Positions 13,111-27,088 of a stretch of 64,000 nt of DNA are shown here, piece by piece (the stretch's first letter is position 1; each line of letters opens with the position of its first letter). A model generated the notes under the pieces. It saw nothing but the letters and a program-made list of their open reading frames with translations, ran no database searches and was not told where the DNA came from. The DNA lies in NCBI RefSeq assembly GCF_051401765.1, contig NW_027480495.1:1674001-1738000 (forward strand). The letters run 5' to 3'. This stretch comes from Calliopsis andreniformis (taxonomy: Eukaryota > Arthropoda > Insecta > Hymenoptera > Andrenidae). The position numbers and the translations under genes are program-made.

Positions 13111-16100
13111 TCCTCAATTCTCAGTCGTCAATCCTCAGCCATCATTCCTCAATCTTCAATACTAAATCGTCAATCCTTAGTCCTCAATCCTCAATCCTCA
13201 ATCCTCAATACTCAATCCTCAATATTCAATCATCAATACGCAATCTTCAACCCTCAATCTTCAATCCTCAATAGTCAATCTTCAATCCTCAATCCTCAAT
13301 CCTCAATCCTCAATCCTCAATCCTCAGGTATCAATACTCAATCTAGAATATTCAATCCTCAATCCTTAATCCTCAATCCACAATCCTCAACCTTCAATAC
13401 TCAATACTCAATCTTCAATCCTCAATCCTCAATCCTCAATCCTCAATCCTCAATCCTCAATCCTCAATATTCAGTCCTCAATACTCAACCTTCAATCATC
13501 AATCCTCAATCCTCAATTCTCAGTCGTGAATCCTCAGCCATCATTCCTCAATCTTCAATACTAAATCGTCAATCCTTAGTCCTCAATCCTCAATCCTCAA
13601 TCCTCGTTCCTCAAACCTCAATCCTCAACCCTCAGACTTCATCCTCAATCCTCAAACCTCAATCCTCAATCCTCAATATTCAATCATCAATACTCAATCT
13701 TCAATCCTCAATCCTAAAACCTCAATCCTCAATCCTCATTCTTCAATCCTCAATCCTCAATACTCAATTCTCAATACTCAATCCTTAATCCTCAGACCTC
13801 AAACGTCAATATTCAACCCTCAGTCCTCGTCCTCAATCCACAACCATCAATCCTCAGTCCTCAACATTCAATCATCAATATTCAATCTTCAATCCTCAAT
13901 CCTCAATCCTCAATCCTCAATCCTCAATCCTCAATCTTCAACCCATAATCCTCAATCCTCAATACTCAATCATCAATCTTCAATCCTCAATACTCAATCT
14001 TCAATCCTCAATCCTCAATCCTCAATCCTCAATATTCAATCATCAATACTCAATCTTCAATCCTCAATCCTCAATCCTCAATTCTCAATCCTGAATCCTC
14101 AATCCTCAATCCTCAATCCTCAATCCTTAATCCACAATCCTCAAGCTTCTATACTCAATAATCAATCTCCAATCCTAGATCCTCAATCCTCAATCCTCAA
14201 TCCTCAATTCTCAATCTTCAATCCTCAATATTCAATCATCAATACTCAATCTTCAAACCTCAATCTTCAATCCTCAATACTCAATATTCAATCCTCAATC
14301 CTCAATCCTCAATCCTCAATCCTCAATCCTCAGGCATCAATACTCAATCTACAATATTCAATCCTCAATCCTTAATCCTCAATCCACAATCCTCAGCCTT
14401 CAATACTCAATACTCAATCTTCAATCCTCAATCCTCAATCCTCAATCCTCAATCCTCAATCCTCAATCCGCAATATTCAATCCTCAATACTCAATCTTCA
14501 ATCATCAATCCTCAATCCTCAATTCTCAGTCTTCAATCCTCAGTCATCAATCCTCAATCTTCAATACTCAATCGTCAATCCTTAGTCCTCAGACCTCAAA
14601 CATCAATATTCAATCCTCAGTCCTCGTCCTCAATCCACAACCCTCAATCCTCAGTCCTCAATATTCAATCATCAATATTCAATCTTCAATCCTTAATCCT
14701 CAATCCTCATTCCTCAATCCTCAATCCTCAATCTTCAACCCTGAATACTCAATCCTCAATACTCAATCCTCAACCTTCAATCCTCAATACTCAATCTTCA
14801 ATCCTCAATCCTCAATCGTCAATCCTCAATCCTCAATCTTCAATCCTCAACACTCAATCTTCAATCCTCAATCCTCAATCCTCAGTCCTCAATCCTCATT
14901 CTTCAATCCTCAATACCCAATCCTCAATCTTCAATCCTCAATCCTCAATCCTCAATCCTAATTCCTCAATCCTCATTCTTCAATCCTCAATAACCAATCC
15001 TCAATTTCAATCCTCAATCCTCAATCTTCATTTCTCAATCCTCAATCCTCAACCCTCAGCCCTCATCCTCCATCCTCAGTACTCAATCCTCTATCCTCAA
15101 TATTCAATCCTCAATACTCAATCTTCAATCCTCATTCCTCAATCCTCAATCCTCAATCCTCAATCTTCATTCCTCAATACTCAATCTGCAATCCTCAATC
15201 CTCAAACCTCAATCCTCAATCCTCAATTCTCAGCCGTCAATCCTCAGTCATCAATCCTCAATCTTCAATACTCAATCGTCAACCCTCAATATTCAATCAT
15301 TAATACTCAATCTTCAATCCTCAATCCTCAAACCTCAATCCTCAATCCTCATTCTTCAATCCTCAATATTCAATCATCAATACGCAATCTTCAACCCTCA
15401 ATCTTCAATCCTCAATAGTCAATCTTCAATCCTCAATCCTCAATCCTCAATCCTCAATCCTCAATCCTCAATCCTCAGGTATCAATACTCAATCTACAAT
15501 ATTCAATCCTCAATCCTTAACCCTCAATCCACAATCCTCAACCTTCAATACTCAATACTCAATCTTCAATCCTCAATCCTCAATCTTCAATCCTCAATCC
15601 TCAATCCTCAATCCTCAATATTCAATCCTCAATACTCAACCTTCAATCATCAATCCTCAATCCTCAATTCTCAGTCGTCAATCCTCAGTCATCATTCCTC
15701 AATCTTCAATACTCAATCGTCAATCCTTAGTCCTCAATCCTCAATCCTCAATCCTCGATCCTCAAACCTCAATCCTCAACCGTCAGACTTCATCCTCAAT
15801 CCTCAAACCTCAATCCTCAATCCTCAATATTCAATCATCAATACTCAATCTTCAATCCTCAATCCTAAAACCTCAATCCTCATTCTTCAATCCTCAATAC
15901 CCAATCCTCAATCTTCAATCCTCAATCCTTAATCCTCAATCCACAATCCTCAACCTTCAATACTCAATACTCGATCTTCAATCCTCAATCCTCAATCATC
16001 AATCCTAAATTCTCAGTCGTCAATCCTCAGTCACCAATCCTCAATCTTCAATACTCAATCGTCAATCCTTAGTCCTCAATCCTCAATCCTCAATCCTCAA

Positions 16101-16210
16101 TCCTCATTCCCCAACCCTCAATCCTCATTCCTCAATCCTCAATCCTCAACCCTCAGTCCTCATACTCAATTCTCAATTCTCAATCCTCAATCCTCAATCC
16201 TCAATCTTCA
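13111..16210. repeat. Deleted copy of the 8.6-13.1 kb segment
   Basis: The offset to the upstream copy falls stepwise from 4568 to 4540, 4303, 3876 and 3136. This implies internal losses of 28, 237, 427 and 740 bp. 28 and 427 are whole multiples of 7; 237 and 740 are one and two short, as expected if lost pieces include 6-bp units. At 13111-13190 a short piece with the TACTAAATCG marker also repeats 13520-13600. No gene. Confidence 0.85.
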
Positions 16211-18187
16211 ATCCTCAATAATCAATCTCCAATCCTCAATCCTCAATCCTCGATCCTCAATCCTCAGGCATCAATACTCAATCTTCAATACTCAATCCTC
16301 AATCCTCAATCCTCAATCCTCAATCCTCAAACCTCAATCCTCAATCCTCAATATTCAATCATCAATACTCAATCTTCAATCCTCAATCCTCAATCCTCAA
16401 TCCTCACTCCTCAATCCTCAATCCTCAGTATTCAATCATCAATACTCAATCTTCAAACCTCAACCTTCAATCCTCAATTCCCAACCTTCAATCCTCAATC
16501 CTCAATCCTCAATCCTCAATCCTTAATCCTCAATCCACAATCCTCAACCTTGAATACTCTATACTCGATCTTCAATCCTCAATCCTCAATCATCAATCCT
16601 AAATTCTCAGTCGTCAATCCTCAGTCACCAATCCTCAGTCTTCAATACTCAATCGTCAATCCTTAGTCCTCAATCCTCAATCCTCAATCCTCGATCCTCA
16701 AACCTCAACCCTAAACCCTCAGACTTCATCCTCAATCCTCAAACCTCAATCCTCAATCCTCAATATTCAATCATCAATACTCAATCTTCAATCCTTAATC
16801 CTAAAACCTCAATCCTCAATCCTCATTCTTCAATCCTAAATACCCAATCCTCAATCTTCAATCCTCAATCCCCAATACTCAATTCTCAATCCTCAATCCT
16901 TAATCCTCAGACCTCAAACGTCAATATTCAACCCTCAGTCCTCGTCCTCAATACACAACCCTCAATCCTCAGTCCTCAATATTCAATCATCAATATTCAA
17001 TCTTCAATCCTCAATCCTCAATCCTCAATCCTCAATCCTCAATCCTCAATCTTCAACCCTGAATCCTCAATCCTCAATCCTCAATCCTCAATTCTCAATG
17101 CTCAATCCTCAATCCTCAATCCTCAATCCTCAATCCTCAATCCACAATCCTCAACCTTCTATACTCAATATTCAATCTCCAATCCTAGATCCTCAATCCT
17201 CAATCCTCAATCCTCAATCTTCAACCCTGAATCCTCAATCCTCAATACTCAATCCTCAATCTTCATTCCTCAATACTCAATCTTCAATCCTCAATCCTCA
17301 ATCGTCAATCCTCAATCCGCAATCTTCAATCCTCAACACTCAATCTTCAATCCTCAATCCTCAATCCTCAGTCCTCAATCCTCATTCTTCAATCCTCAAT
17401 ACCCAATCCTCAATCTTCAATCCTCAATCCTCAATCCTCAATCCTAATTCCTCAATCCTCATTCTTCAATCCTCAATACCCAATCCTCAATTTCAATCCT
17501 CAATCCTCAATCCTCATTTGTCAACCCTCAATCCTCAACCCTCAGCCCTCATCCTCCATCCTCAGTACTCAATCCTCTATCCTCAATCTTCAATCCTCAA
17601 TACTCAATCTTCAATCCTCATTCCACAATCCTCAAACCTCAATCCTCAATCTTCAATCCTCAATACTCAATCTGCAATCCTCAATCCTCAAACCTCAATC
17701 CTCAATCCTCATTCCTCAATCCTCAATACCCAATCCTCAATCCTCAATCCTCAATCCTCAATCCTCAATATTCAATCATCAATACTCAATCTTCACTCCT
17801 CAATCTTCAATCCTCAATACTCAATCTTCAATCCTCAATCCTCAATCCTCAATCCTCAAACCTCAATCCTCAATCCTCAATATTCAATCATCAATACTCA
17901 ATCTTCAATCCTCAATCCTCAAACCTCAATCCTCAATCCTCATTCTTCAATCCTAAATACCCAATCCTCAATCTTCAATCCTCAATCCTCAATCCTCAAT
18001 TCTCAACCCTCAATCCTTAATCCCCGGTCCTCAGACATCAATATTCAGCCCTGAGTCCTCGCCCACAATCCACAACCCTCAATCCGCAGTCCTCAATATT
18101 CAATCATCAATATTCAATCTTCAATCCTCTATCCTCAATCCTCAATCCTCAATCCTCAATCCTCAATCCTCAATCCTCAATCCTCAA
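16211..18187. repeat. Transitional higher-order segment
   Basis: 15.88-16.83 kb matches 34.96-35.9 kb at offset 19075 (CACTCCTC at 16405 and 35480). 17.1-18.18 kb matches 30.97-32.07 kb at offset 13868 rising to 13888; the 20-bp step equals a 27-bp duplication minus one unit in the later copy. CTGAGTCCTCGCCCAC, ending this stretch, has its GAG at 18053 and recurs at 28278, 31941, 50119, 53782 and 56986. The ATG at 17098 is the CAATGCT variant. No gene. Confidence 0.8.
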
Positions 18188-19651
18188 TCTTCAACCCTGA
18201 ATCCTCAATCCTCAATACTCAATCCTCAATCTTCAATCCTCAATACTCAATCTTCAATCCTCAATCCTCAATCCTCAATCCTCAATCCTCAATCTTCAAT
18301 CCTCAACACTCAATCTTCAATACTCAATCCTCAATCCTCAATCCTCAATCCTCATTCTTCAATCCTCAACACCCAATCCTCAATCTTCAATCCTCAATCC
18401 TCAATCCTCAATCCTAATTCCTCAATCCTCATTCTTCAATCCTCAATACCCAATCCTCAATTTCAATCCTCAATCCTCAATCCTCATTTCTCAATCCTCA
18501 ATCCTCAACCCTCAGCCCTCATCCTCCATCCTCAGTACTCAATCCTCTATCCTCAATCATCAATCCTCAATACTCAATCTTCAATCCTCATTCCTCAATC
18601 CTCAATCCTCAATCCTCAATCTTCAATCCTCAATACTCAATCTGCAATCCTCAATCCTCAAACCTCAATCCTCAATCCTCATTCCTCAATCCTCAATACC
18701 CAATCCTCAGTCCTCAATCCTCAATCCTCAATCCTCAATCCTCAATCCTGTATCTTCAACCCTGAATCCTCAATCCTCAATACTCAATCCTCAATCTCCA
18801 ATCCTCAATTCTCAATCCTCAATCCTCAATCCTCAATCCTCAATCCTCAATCTTCAATCCTCAATCCACAATCGTCAAGCTTCTATACTCAATAATCAAT
18901 CTCCAATCCTAGATCGTCAATCCTCAATCCTCAATCCTCAATCTTCAACCCTGAATCCTCAATCATCAATACTCAATCCTCAATCTTCAATCCTCAATAC
19001 TCAATCTTCAATCCTCAATCCTCAATCCTCAATCATCAGTCCTCAATCTTCAACCCTCGACACTCAATCTTCAATCCTCAATCCTCAATCCTCAATCCTC
19101 AATCCTCAGGCATTAATACTCAATCTTCAATGCTCAATCCTCAATCCTCAATCCTGAATCCTCATTCCCCAACCCTCAATCCTCATTCCTCAAACATCAA
19201 TCCTCAACCCTCAGTCCTCATACTCAATTCTCAATTCTCAATCCTCAATCCTCAATCCTCAATCTTCAATCCTCAATAATCAATCTCCAATCCTCAATCC
19301 TCAATCCTCGATCCTCAATCCTCAGGCATCAATACTCAATCTTCAATACTCAATCCTCAATCCTCAATCCTCAATCCTCAATCCTCAAACCTCAATCCTC
19401 AATCCTCAATATTCAATCATCAATACTCAATCTTCAATCCTCAATCCTCAATCCTCAATCCTCAATCCTCAATCCTCAATCCTCAATCCTCAATCCTCAA
19501 TCCACAATCCTCAACCTTCAATACTCAATAATCAATCTCCAATCCTAGATCCTCAATCCTCAATCCTCAATCCTCATTCCTCAATCCTCAATACACAATC
19601 CTCAATCTTCAATCCTCAAACATCAATCCTCAATTCTCAATCCTCATTCCT

Positions 19652-19761
19652 CAGTCCTCAGTCGTCGAATCTCAATCCCCGATGCTTAGCACGCATCCTC
19701 AATCCTCAGTCCTCAATCCTCAATCCTCAAACCTAAATCCTCTACCGTCAGTCCTCGTCCT
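19652..19761 (+). repeat. CpG island element, single, GATG type
   Basis: Core GTCGTCGAATC at 19661. CCGATGCTTAGCACGC replaces CCGACGCTTAGCACGC, which creates the ATG at 19682. Confidence 0.85.
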
Positions 19762-20661
19762 CAATCCTCAAACCTCAATCCCCAATCCTCAATATTCAAT
19801 CAGCAATACTCAATCTTCAATCCTCAATCCTCAATCCTCAATCCTCAATCCTCAATCCTCAATCCTCAATTCTCAATATTCAATCATCAATACTCAATCT
19901 TCAACCCTCAATCTTCAATCCTCAATACTCAATCTTCCATCCTCAATCCTCAATCCTCAATCCTCAATCCTCAATCCTCAGGCATCAATCCTCACTCTTC
20001 AATCCTAAATACCCAATCCTTAATCTTCAATCCTTAATCCCCAATCCTCAATTCTCAATCCTCAATCCTTAATCCTCAGACCTCAAACATCAATATTCAA
20101 CCCTCAGTCCTCGTCCTCAATCCACAACCCTCAATCCTCAGTCCTCAATATTCAATCCTCAATCCTCAATCCTCAATCCTCAATCTTCAACCCTGAATCC
20201 TCAATCCTCAATACTCAATCCTCCATCTTCAATCCTCAATACTCAATCTTCAATCCTCAATCCTCAATCGTCAATGCTCAATCCTCAATTTTCAATCCTC
20301 AACACTCAATCTTCAATCCTCAATCCTCAATCCTCAATCCTCAATCCTCATTCTTCAATCCTCAATACCCAATCCTCAATCTTCAATCCTCAATCCTCAA
20401 TCCTCAATCCTAATTCCTCAATCCTCATTCTTCAATCCTCAATACCCAATCCTCAATTTCAATCCTCAATCCTCAATCCTCATTTCTCAATCCTCAATCC
20501 TCAACCCTCAGCCCTCATCCTCCATCCTCAGTACTCAATCCTCTATCCTCAATCTTCAATCCTCAATACTCAATCTTCAATCCTCACTCCTCAATCCTCA
20601 ATCCTCAATCCTCAATCTTCAATCCTCAAACATCTATCCTCAATTCTCAATCCTCAATCCT

Positions 20662-20987
20662 CAGTCCTCAGTCGTCGAACATCAATCCCCGACCCTTAGC
20701 ACTCATCCTCAATCCTCATCCCTCAATCCACAATCCTCAACCTTCAATACTCAATAATCAATCTCCAATCCTAGATCCTCAATCCTCAATCCTCAATCCT
20801 CATTCCCCAATCCTCAATACCCAATCCTCAATCTTCAATCCTCAAACATCAATCCTCAATTCTCAATCCTCAATCCTCAGTCCTCTGTCGTCGAATCTCA
20901 ATCCCCGACGCTTAGCACGCATCCTCAATCCTCAGTCCTCAATCCTCAATCCTCAAACCTAAATCCTCTACCGTCAGTCCTCATCCT
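20662..20987 (+). repeat. CpG island pair
   Basis: A GTCGTCGAACATC core at 20671 with CCGACCCTTAGCACTC is followed 216 bp later by GTCGTCGAATC at 20887 with CCGACGCTTAGCACGC. Near 20970 CTCATCC replaces the usual CTCGTCC. Confidence 0.85.
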
Positions 20988-22929
20988 CAGTCCTCAAACC
21001 TCAATCCCCAATCCTCAATATTCAATCAGCAATACTCAATCTTCAATCCTCAATCCTCAATCCTCAATCCTCAATCCTCAATCCTCAATCCTCAATATTC
21101 AATCATCAATACTCAATCTTCAACCCTCAATCTTCAATCCTCAATACTCAATCTTCCATCCTCAATCCTCAATCCTCAATCCTCAATCTTCAATCCTCAA
21201 CACTCAATCTTCAATACTCAATCCTCAATCCTCAATCCTCAATCCTCATTCTTCAATCCTCAACACCCAATCCTCAATCTTCAATCCTCAATCCTCAATC
21301 CTCAATCCTAATTCCTCAATCCTCATTCTTCAATCCTCAATACCCAATCCTCAATTTCAATCCTCAATCCTCAATCCTCATTTCTCAATCCTCAATCCTC
21401 AACCCTCAGCCCTCATCCTCCATCCTCAGTACTCAATCCTCTATCCTCAATCTTCAATCCTCAATACTCAATCTTCAATCCTCATTCCTCAATCCTCAAT
21501 CCTCAATCCTCAATCTTCAATCCTCAATACTCAATCTGCAATCCTCAATCCTCAAACCTCAATCCTCAATCCTCATTCCTCAATCCTCAATACCCAATCC
21601 TCAGTCCTCAATCCTCAATCCTCAATCCTCAATCCTCAATCCTCAATCTTCAACCCTGAATCCTCAATCCTCAATACTCAATCCTCAATCTCCAATCCTC
21701 AATTCTCAATCCTCAATCCTCAATCCTCAATCCTCAATCCTCAATCTTCAATCCTCAATCCACAATCGTCAAGCTTCTATACTCAATAATCAATCTCCAA
21801 TCCTAGATCGTCAATCCTCAATCCTCAATCCTCAATCTTCAACCCTGAATCCTCAATCATCAATACTCAATCCTCAATCTTCAATCCTCAATACTCAATC
21901 TTCAATCCTCAATCCTCAATCCTCAATCCTCAGTCCTCAATCTTCAACCCTCGACACTCAATCTTCAATCCTCAACACTCAATCCTCAATCCTCAATCCT
22001 CAGGCATTAATACTCAATCTTCAATGCTCAATCCTCAATCCTCAATCCTGAATCCTCATTCCCCAACCCTCAATCCTCATTCCTCAAACATCAATCCTCA
22101 ACCCTCAGTCCTCATACTCAATTCTCAATTCTCAATCCTCAATCCTCAATCCTCAATCTTCAATCCTCAATAATCAATCTCCAATCCTCAATCCTCAATC
22201 CTCAATCCTCAATCCTCAATCTTCAACCCTGAATCCTCAATCATCAATACTCAATCCTCAATCTTCAATCCTCAATACTCAATCTTCAACCCTCAATCCT
22301 CAATCCTCAATCCTCAGTCCTCAATCTTCAACCCTCGACACTCAATCTTCAATCCTCAATCCTCAATCCTCAATCCTCAATCCTCAGGCATTAATACTCA
22401 ATCTTCAATGCTCAATCCTCAATCCTCAATCCTGAATCCTCATTCCCCAACCCTCAATCCTCATTCCTCAAACATCAATCCTCAACCCTCAGTCCTCATA
22501 CTCAATTCTCAATTCTCAATCCTCAATCCTCAATCCTCAATCTTCAATCCTCAATAATCAATCTCCAATCCTCAATCCTCAATCCTCGATCCTCAATCCT
22601 CAGGCATCAATACTCAATCTTCAATACTCAATCCTCAATCCTCAATCCTCAATCCTCAATCCTCAAACCTCAATCCTCAATCCTCAATATTCAATCATCA
22701 ATACTCAATCTTCAATCCTCAATCCTCAATCCTCAATCCTCAATCCTCAATCCTCAATCCTCAATCCTCAATCCTCAATCCACAATCCTCAACCTTCAAT
22801 ACTCAATAATCAATCTCCAATCCTAGATCCTCAATCCTCAATCCTCAATCCTCATTCCTCAATCCTCAATACCCAATCCTCAATCTTCAATCCTCAAACA
22901 TCAATCCTCAATTCTCAATCCTCAATCCT

Positions 22930-23039
22930 CAGTCCTCAGTCGTCGAATCTCAATCCCCGATGCTTAGCACGCATCCTCAATCCTCAGTCCTCAATCCTCA
23001 ATCCTCAAACCTAAATCCTCTACCGTCAGTCCTCGTCCT
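22930..23039 (+). repeat. CpG island element, single, GATG type
   Basis: Core at 22939; GATG puts an ATG at 22960. Followed by CAATACCCAATCC where most copies have CAATCCCCAATCC, a variant shared with 40635 and 41758. Confidence 0.85.
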
Positions 23040-23925
23040 CAATCCTCAAACCTCAATACCCAATCCTCAATATTCAATCAGCAATACTCAATCTTCAATC
23101 CTCAATCCTCAATCCTCAATCCTCAATCCTCAATCCTCAATTCTCAATATTCAATCATCAATACTCAATCTTCAACCCTCAATCTTCAATCCTCAATACT
23201 CAATCTTCCATCCTCAATCCCTAATCCTCAATCCTCAATCCTCAATCCTCAGGCATCAATCCTCACTCTTCAATCCTAAATACCCAATCCTTAATCTTCA
23301 ATCCTTAATCCCCAATCCTCAATTCTCAATCCTCAATCCTTAATCCTCAGACCTCAAACATCAATATTCAACCCTCAGTCCTCGTCCTCAATCCACAACC
23401 CTCAATCCTCAGTCCTCAATATTCAATCCTCAATCCTCAATCCTCAATCTTCAACCCTGAATCCTCAATCCTCAATACTCAATCCTCCATCTTCAATCCT
23501 CAATACTCAATCTTCAATCCTCAATCCTCAATCGTCAATCCTCAATCCTCAATTTTCAATCCTCAACACTCAATCTTCAATCCTCAATCCTCAATCCTCA
23601 ATCGTCAATCCTCATTCTTCAATCCTCAATACCCAATCCTCAATCTTCAATCCTCAATCCTCAATCCTCAATCCTAATTCCTCAATCCTCATTCTTCAAT
23701 CCTCAATACCCAATCCTCAATTTCAATCCTCAATCCTCAATCCTCATTTCTCAATCCTCAATCCTCAACCCTCAGCCATCATCCTCCATCCTCAGTACCC
23801 AATCCTCTATCCTCAATCTTCAATCATCAATACTCAATCTTCAATCCTCACTCCTCAATCCTCAATCCTCAATCCTCAATCTTCAATCCTCAAACATCTA
23901 TCCTCAATTCTCAATCCTCAATCCT

Positions 23926-24251
23926 CAGTCCTCAGTCGTCGAACATCAATCCCCGACCCTTAGCACTCATCCTCAATCCTCATCCCTCAATCCACAATCC
24001 TCAACCTTCAATACTCAATAATCAATCTCCAATCCTAGATACTCAATCCTCAATCCTCAATCCTCATTCCCCAATCCTCAATACCCAATCCTCAATCTTC
24101 AATCCTCAAACATCAATCCTCAATTCTCAATCCTCAATCCTCAGTCCTCAGTCGTCGAATCTCAATCCCCGACGCTTAGCACGCATCCTCAATCCTCAGT
24201 CCTCAATCCTCAATCCTCAAACCTAAATCCTCTACCGTCAGTCCTCGTCCT
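23926..24251 (+). repeat. CpG island pair
   Basis: GAAC core at 23935 and GAAT core at 24151, 216 bp apart. Between them CCTAGATACTC at about 24034 is a rare variant shared with 45735, linking this pair to the one at 45627. Confidence 0.85.
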
Positions 24252-25815
24252 CAATCCTCAAACCTCAATCCCCAATCCTCAATATTCAATCAGCAATACT
24301 CAATCTTCAATCCTCAATCCTCAATCCCCAATCCTCAATCCTCAATCCTCAATCCTCAATATTCAATCATCAATAGTCAATCTTCAACCCTCAATCTTCA
24401 ATCCTCAATACTCAATCTTCCATCCTCAATCCTCAATCCTCAATCCTCAATCTTCAATCCTCAACACTCAATCTTCAATACTCAATCCTCAATCCTCAAT
24501 CCTCAATCCTCATTCTTCAATCCTCAACACCCAATCCTCAATCTTCAATCCTCAATCCTCAATCCTCAATCCTAATTCCTCAATCCTCATTCTTCAATCC
24601 TCAATACCCAATCCTCAATTTCAATCCTCAATCCTCAATCCTCATTTCTCAATCCTCAATCCTCAACCCTCAGCCCTCATCCTCCATCCTCAGTACTCAA
24701 TCCTCTATCCTCAATCTTCAATCCTCAATACTCAATCTTCAATCCTCATTCCTCAATCCTCAATCCTCAATCCTCAATCTTCAATCCTCAATACTCAATC
24801 TGCAATCCTCAATCCTCAAACCTCAATCCTCAATCCTCATTCCTCAATCCTCAATACCCAATCCTCAGTCCTCAATCCTCAATCCTCAATCCTCAATCCT
24901 CAGTCCTCAATCTTCAACCCTGAATCCTCAATCCTCAATACTCAATCCTCAATCTCCAATCCTCAATTCTCAATCCTCAATCCTCAATCCTCAATCCTCA
25001 ATCCTCAATCTTCAATCCTCAATCCACAATCGTCAAGCTTCTATACTCAATAATCAATCTCCAATCCTAGATCGTCAATCCTCAATCCTCAATCCTCAAT
25101 CTTCAACCCTGAATCCTCAATCATCAATACTCAATCCTCAATCTTCAATCCTAAATACTCAATCTTCAATCCTCAATCCTCAATCCTCAACCTCAGTCCT
25201 CAATCTTCAACCCTCGACACTCAATCTTCAATCCTCAATCCTCAATCCTCAATCCTCAATCCTCAATCCTCAGGCATTAATACTCAATCTTCAATGCTCA
25301 ATCCTCAATCCTCAATCCTGAATCCTCATTCCCCAACCCTCAATCCTCATTCCTCAAACATCAGTCCTCAACCCTCAGTCCTCATACTCAATTCTCAATT
25401 CTCAATCCTCAATCCTCAATCCTCAATCTTCAATCCTCAATAATCAATCTCCAATCCTCAATCCTCAATCCTCGATCCTCAATCCTCAGGCATCAATACT
25501 CAATCTTCAATACTCAATCCTCAATCCTCAATCCTCAATCCTCAATCCTCAAACCTCAATCCTCAATCCTCAATATTCAATCATCAATACTCAATCTTCA
25601 ATCCTCAATCCTCAATCCTCAATCCTCAATCCTCAATCCTCAATCCTCAATCCTCAATGCTCAATCCACAATCCTCAACCTTCAATACTCAATAATCAAT
25701 CTCCAATCCTAGATCCTCAATCCTCAATCCTCAATCCTCATTCCTCAATCCTCAATACCCAATCCTCAATCTTCAATCCTCAAACATCAATCCTCAATTC
25801 TCAATCCTCAATCCT

Positions 25816-25925
25816 CAGTCCTCAGTCGTCGAATCTCAATCCCCGATGCTTAGCACGCATCCTCAATCCTCAGTCCTCAATCCTCAATCCTCAAACCTAA
25901 ATCCTCTACCGTCAGTCCTCGTCCT
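25816..25925 (+). repeat. CpG island element, single, GATG type
   Basis: Core at 25825; ATG at 25846 from the GATG variant. Confidence 0.85.
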
Positions 25926-26762
25926 CAATCCTCAAACCTCAATCCCCAATCCTCAATATTCAATCAGCAATACTCAATCTTCAATCCTCAATCCTCAATC
26001 CTCAATCCTCAATCCTCAATCCTCAATATTCAATCATCAATACTCAATCTTCAACCCTCAATCTTCAATCCTCAATACTCAATCTTCCATCCTCAATCCT
26101 CAATCCTCAATCCTCAATCCTCAATCCTCAGGCATCAATCCTCACTCTTCAATCCTAAATACCCAATCCTTAATCTTCAATCCTTAATCCTCAATCCTCA
26201 ATTCTCAATCCTCAATCCTTAATCCTCAGACCTCAAACATCAATATTCAACCCTCAGTCCTCGTCCTCAATCCACAACCCTCAATCCTCAGTCCTCAATA
26301 TTCAATCCTCAATCCTCAATCCTCAATCTTCAACCCTGAATCCTCAATCCTCAATACTCAATCCTCCATCTTCAATCCTCAATACTCAATCTTCAATCCT
26401 CAATCCTCAATCGTCAATCCTCAATCCTCAATTTTCAATCCTCAACACTGAATCTTCAATCCTCAATACCCAATCCTCAATCTTCAATCCTCAATCCTCA
26501 ATCCTCAATCCTAATTCCTCAATCCTCATTCTTCAATCCTCAATACCCAATCCTCAATTTCAATCCTCAATCCTCAATCCTCATTTCTCAATCCTCAATC
26601 CTCAACCCTCAGCCCTCATCCTCCATCCTCAGTACTCAATCCTCTATCCTCAATCTTCAATCCTCAATACTCAATCTTCAATCCTCACTCCTCAATCCTC
26701 AATCCTCAATCCTCAATCTTCAATCCTCAAACATCTATCCTCAATTCTCAATCCTCAATCCT

Positions 26763-27088
26763 CAGTCCTCAGTCGTCGAACATCAATCCCCGACCCTTAG
26801 CACTCATCCTCAATCCTCATCCCTCAATCCACAATCCTCAACCTTCAATACTCAATAATCAATCTCCAATCCTAGACCCTCAATCCTCAATCCTCAATCC
26901 TCATTCCCCAATCCTCAATACCCAATCCTCAATCTTCAATCCTCAAACATCAATCCTCAATTCTCAATCCTCAATCCTCAGTCCTCAGTCGTCGAATCTC
27001 AATCCCCGATGCTTAGCACGCATCCTCAATCCTCAGTCCTCAATCCTCAATCCTCAAACCTAAATCCTCTACCGTCAGTCCTCGTCCT
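26763..27088 (+). repeat. CpG island pair with GATG in the second member
   Basis: GAAC core at 26772 and GAAT core at 26988, 216 bp apart. Unlike the other nine pairs, the second member reads GATG (ATG at 27009). Its large-copy counterpart at 48829 reads GACG. Confidence 0.85.

Larger units (their letters stand above)
18188..26300. repeat. Island-bearing higher-order array, copied at 36.9-45.1 kb
   Basis: Starts at TCTTCAACCCTGA, which matches 36913 (offset 18725). The offset is 18725 to about 20.17 kb, 18564 to about 21.04 kb, 17705 from about 21.93 kb, then 18828 and 18815 to about 26.3 kb. The copy lacks 161 bp near 20.2-20.34 kb and about 859 bp near 21.05-21.93 kb, and gains a 1123-bp tandem duplication. 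It holds four single or paired CpG islands arranged as a roughly 3-kb higher-order repeat. No gene. Confidence 0.87.
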
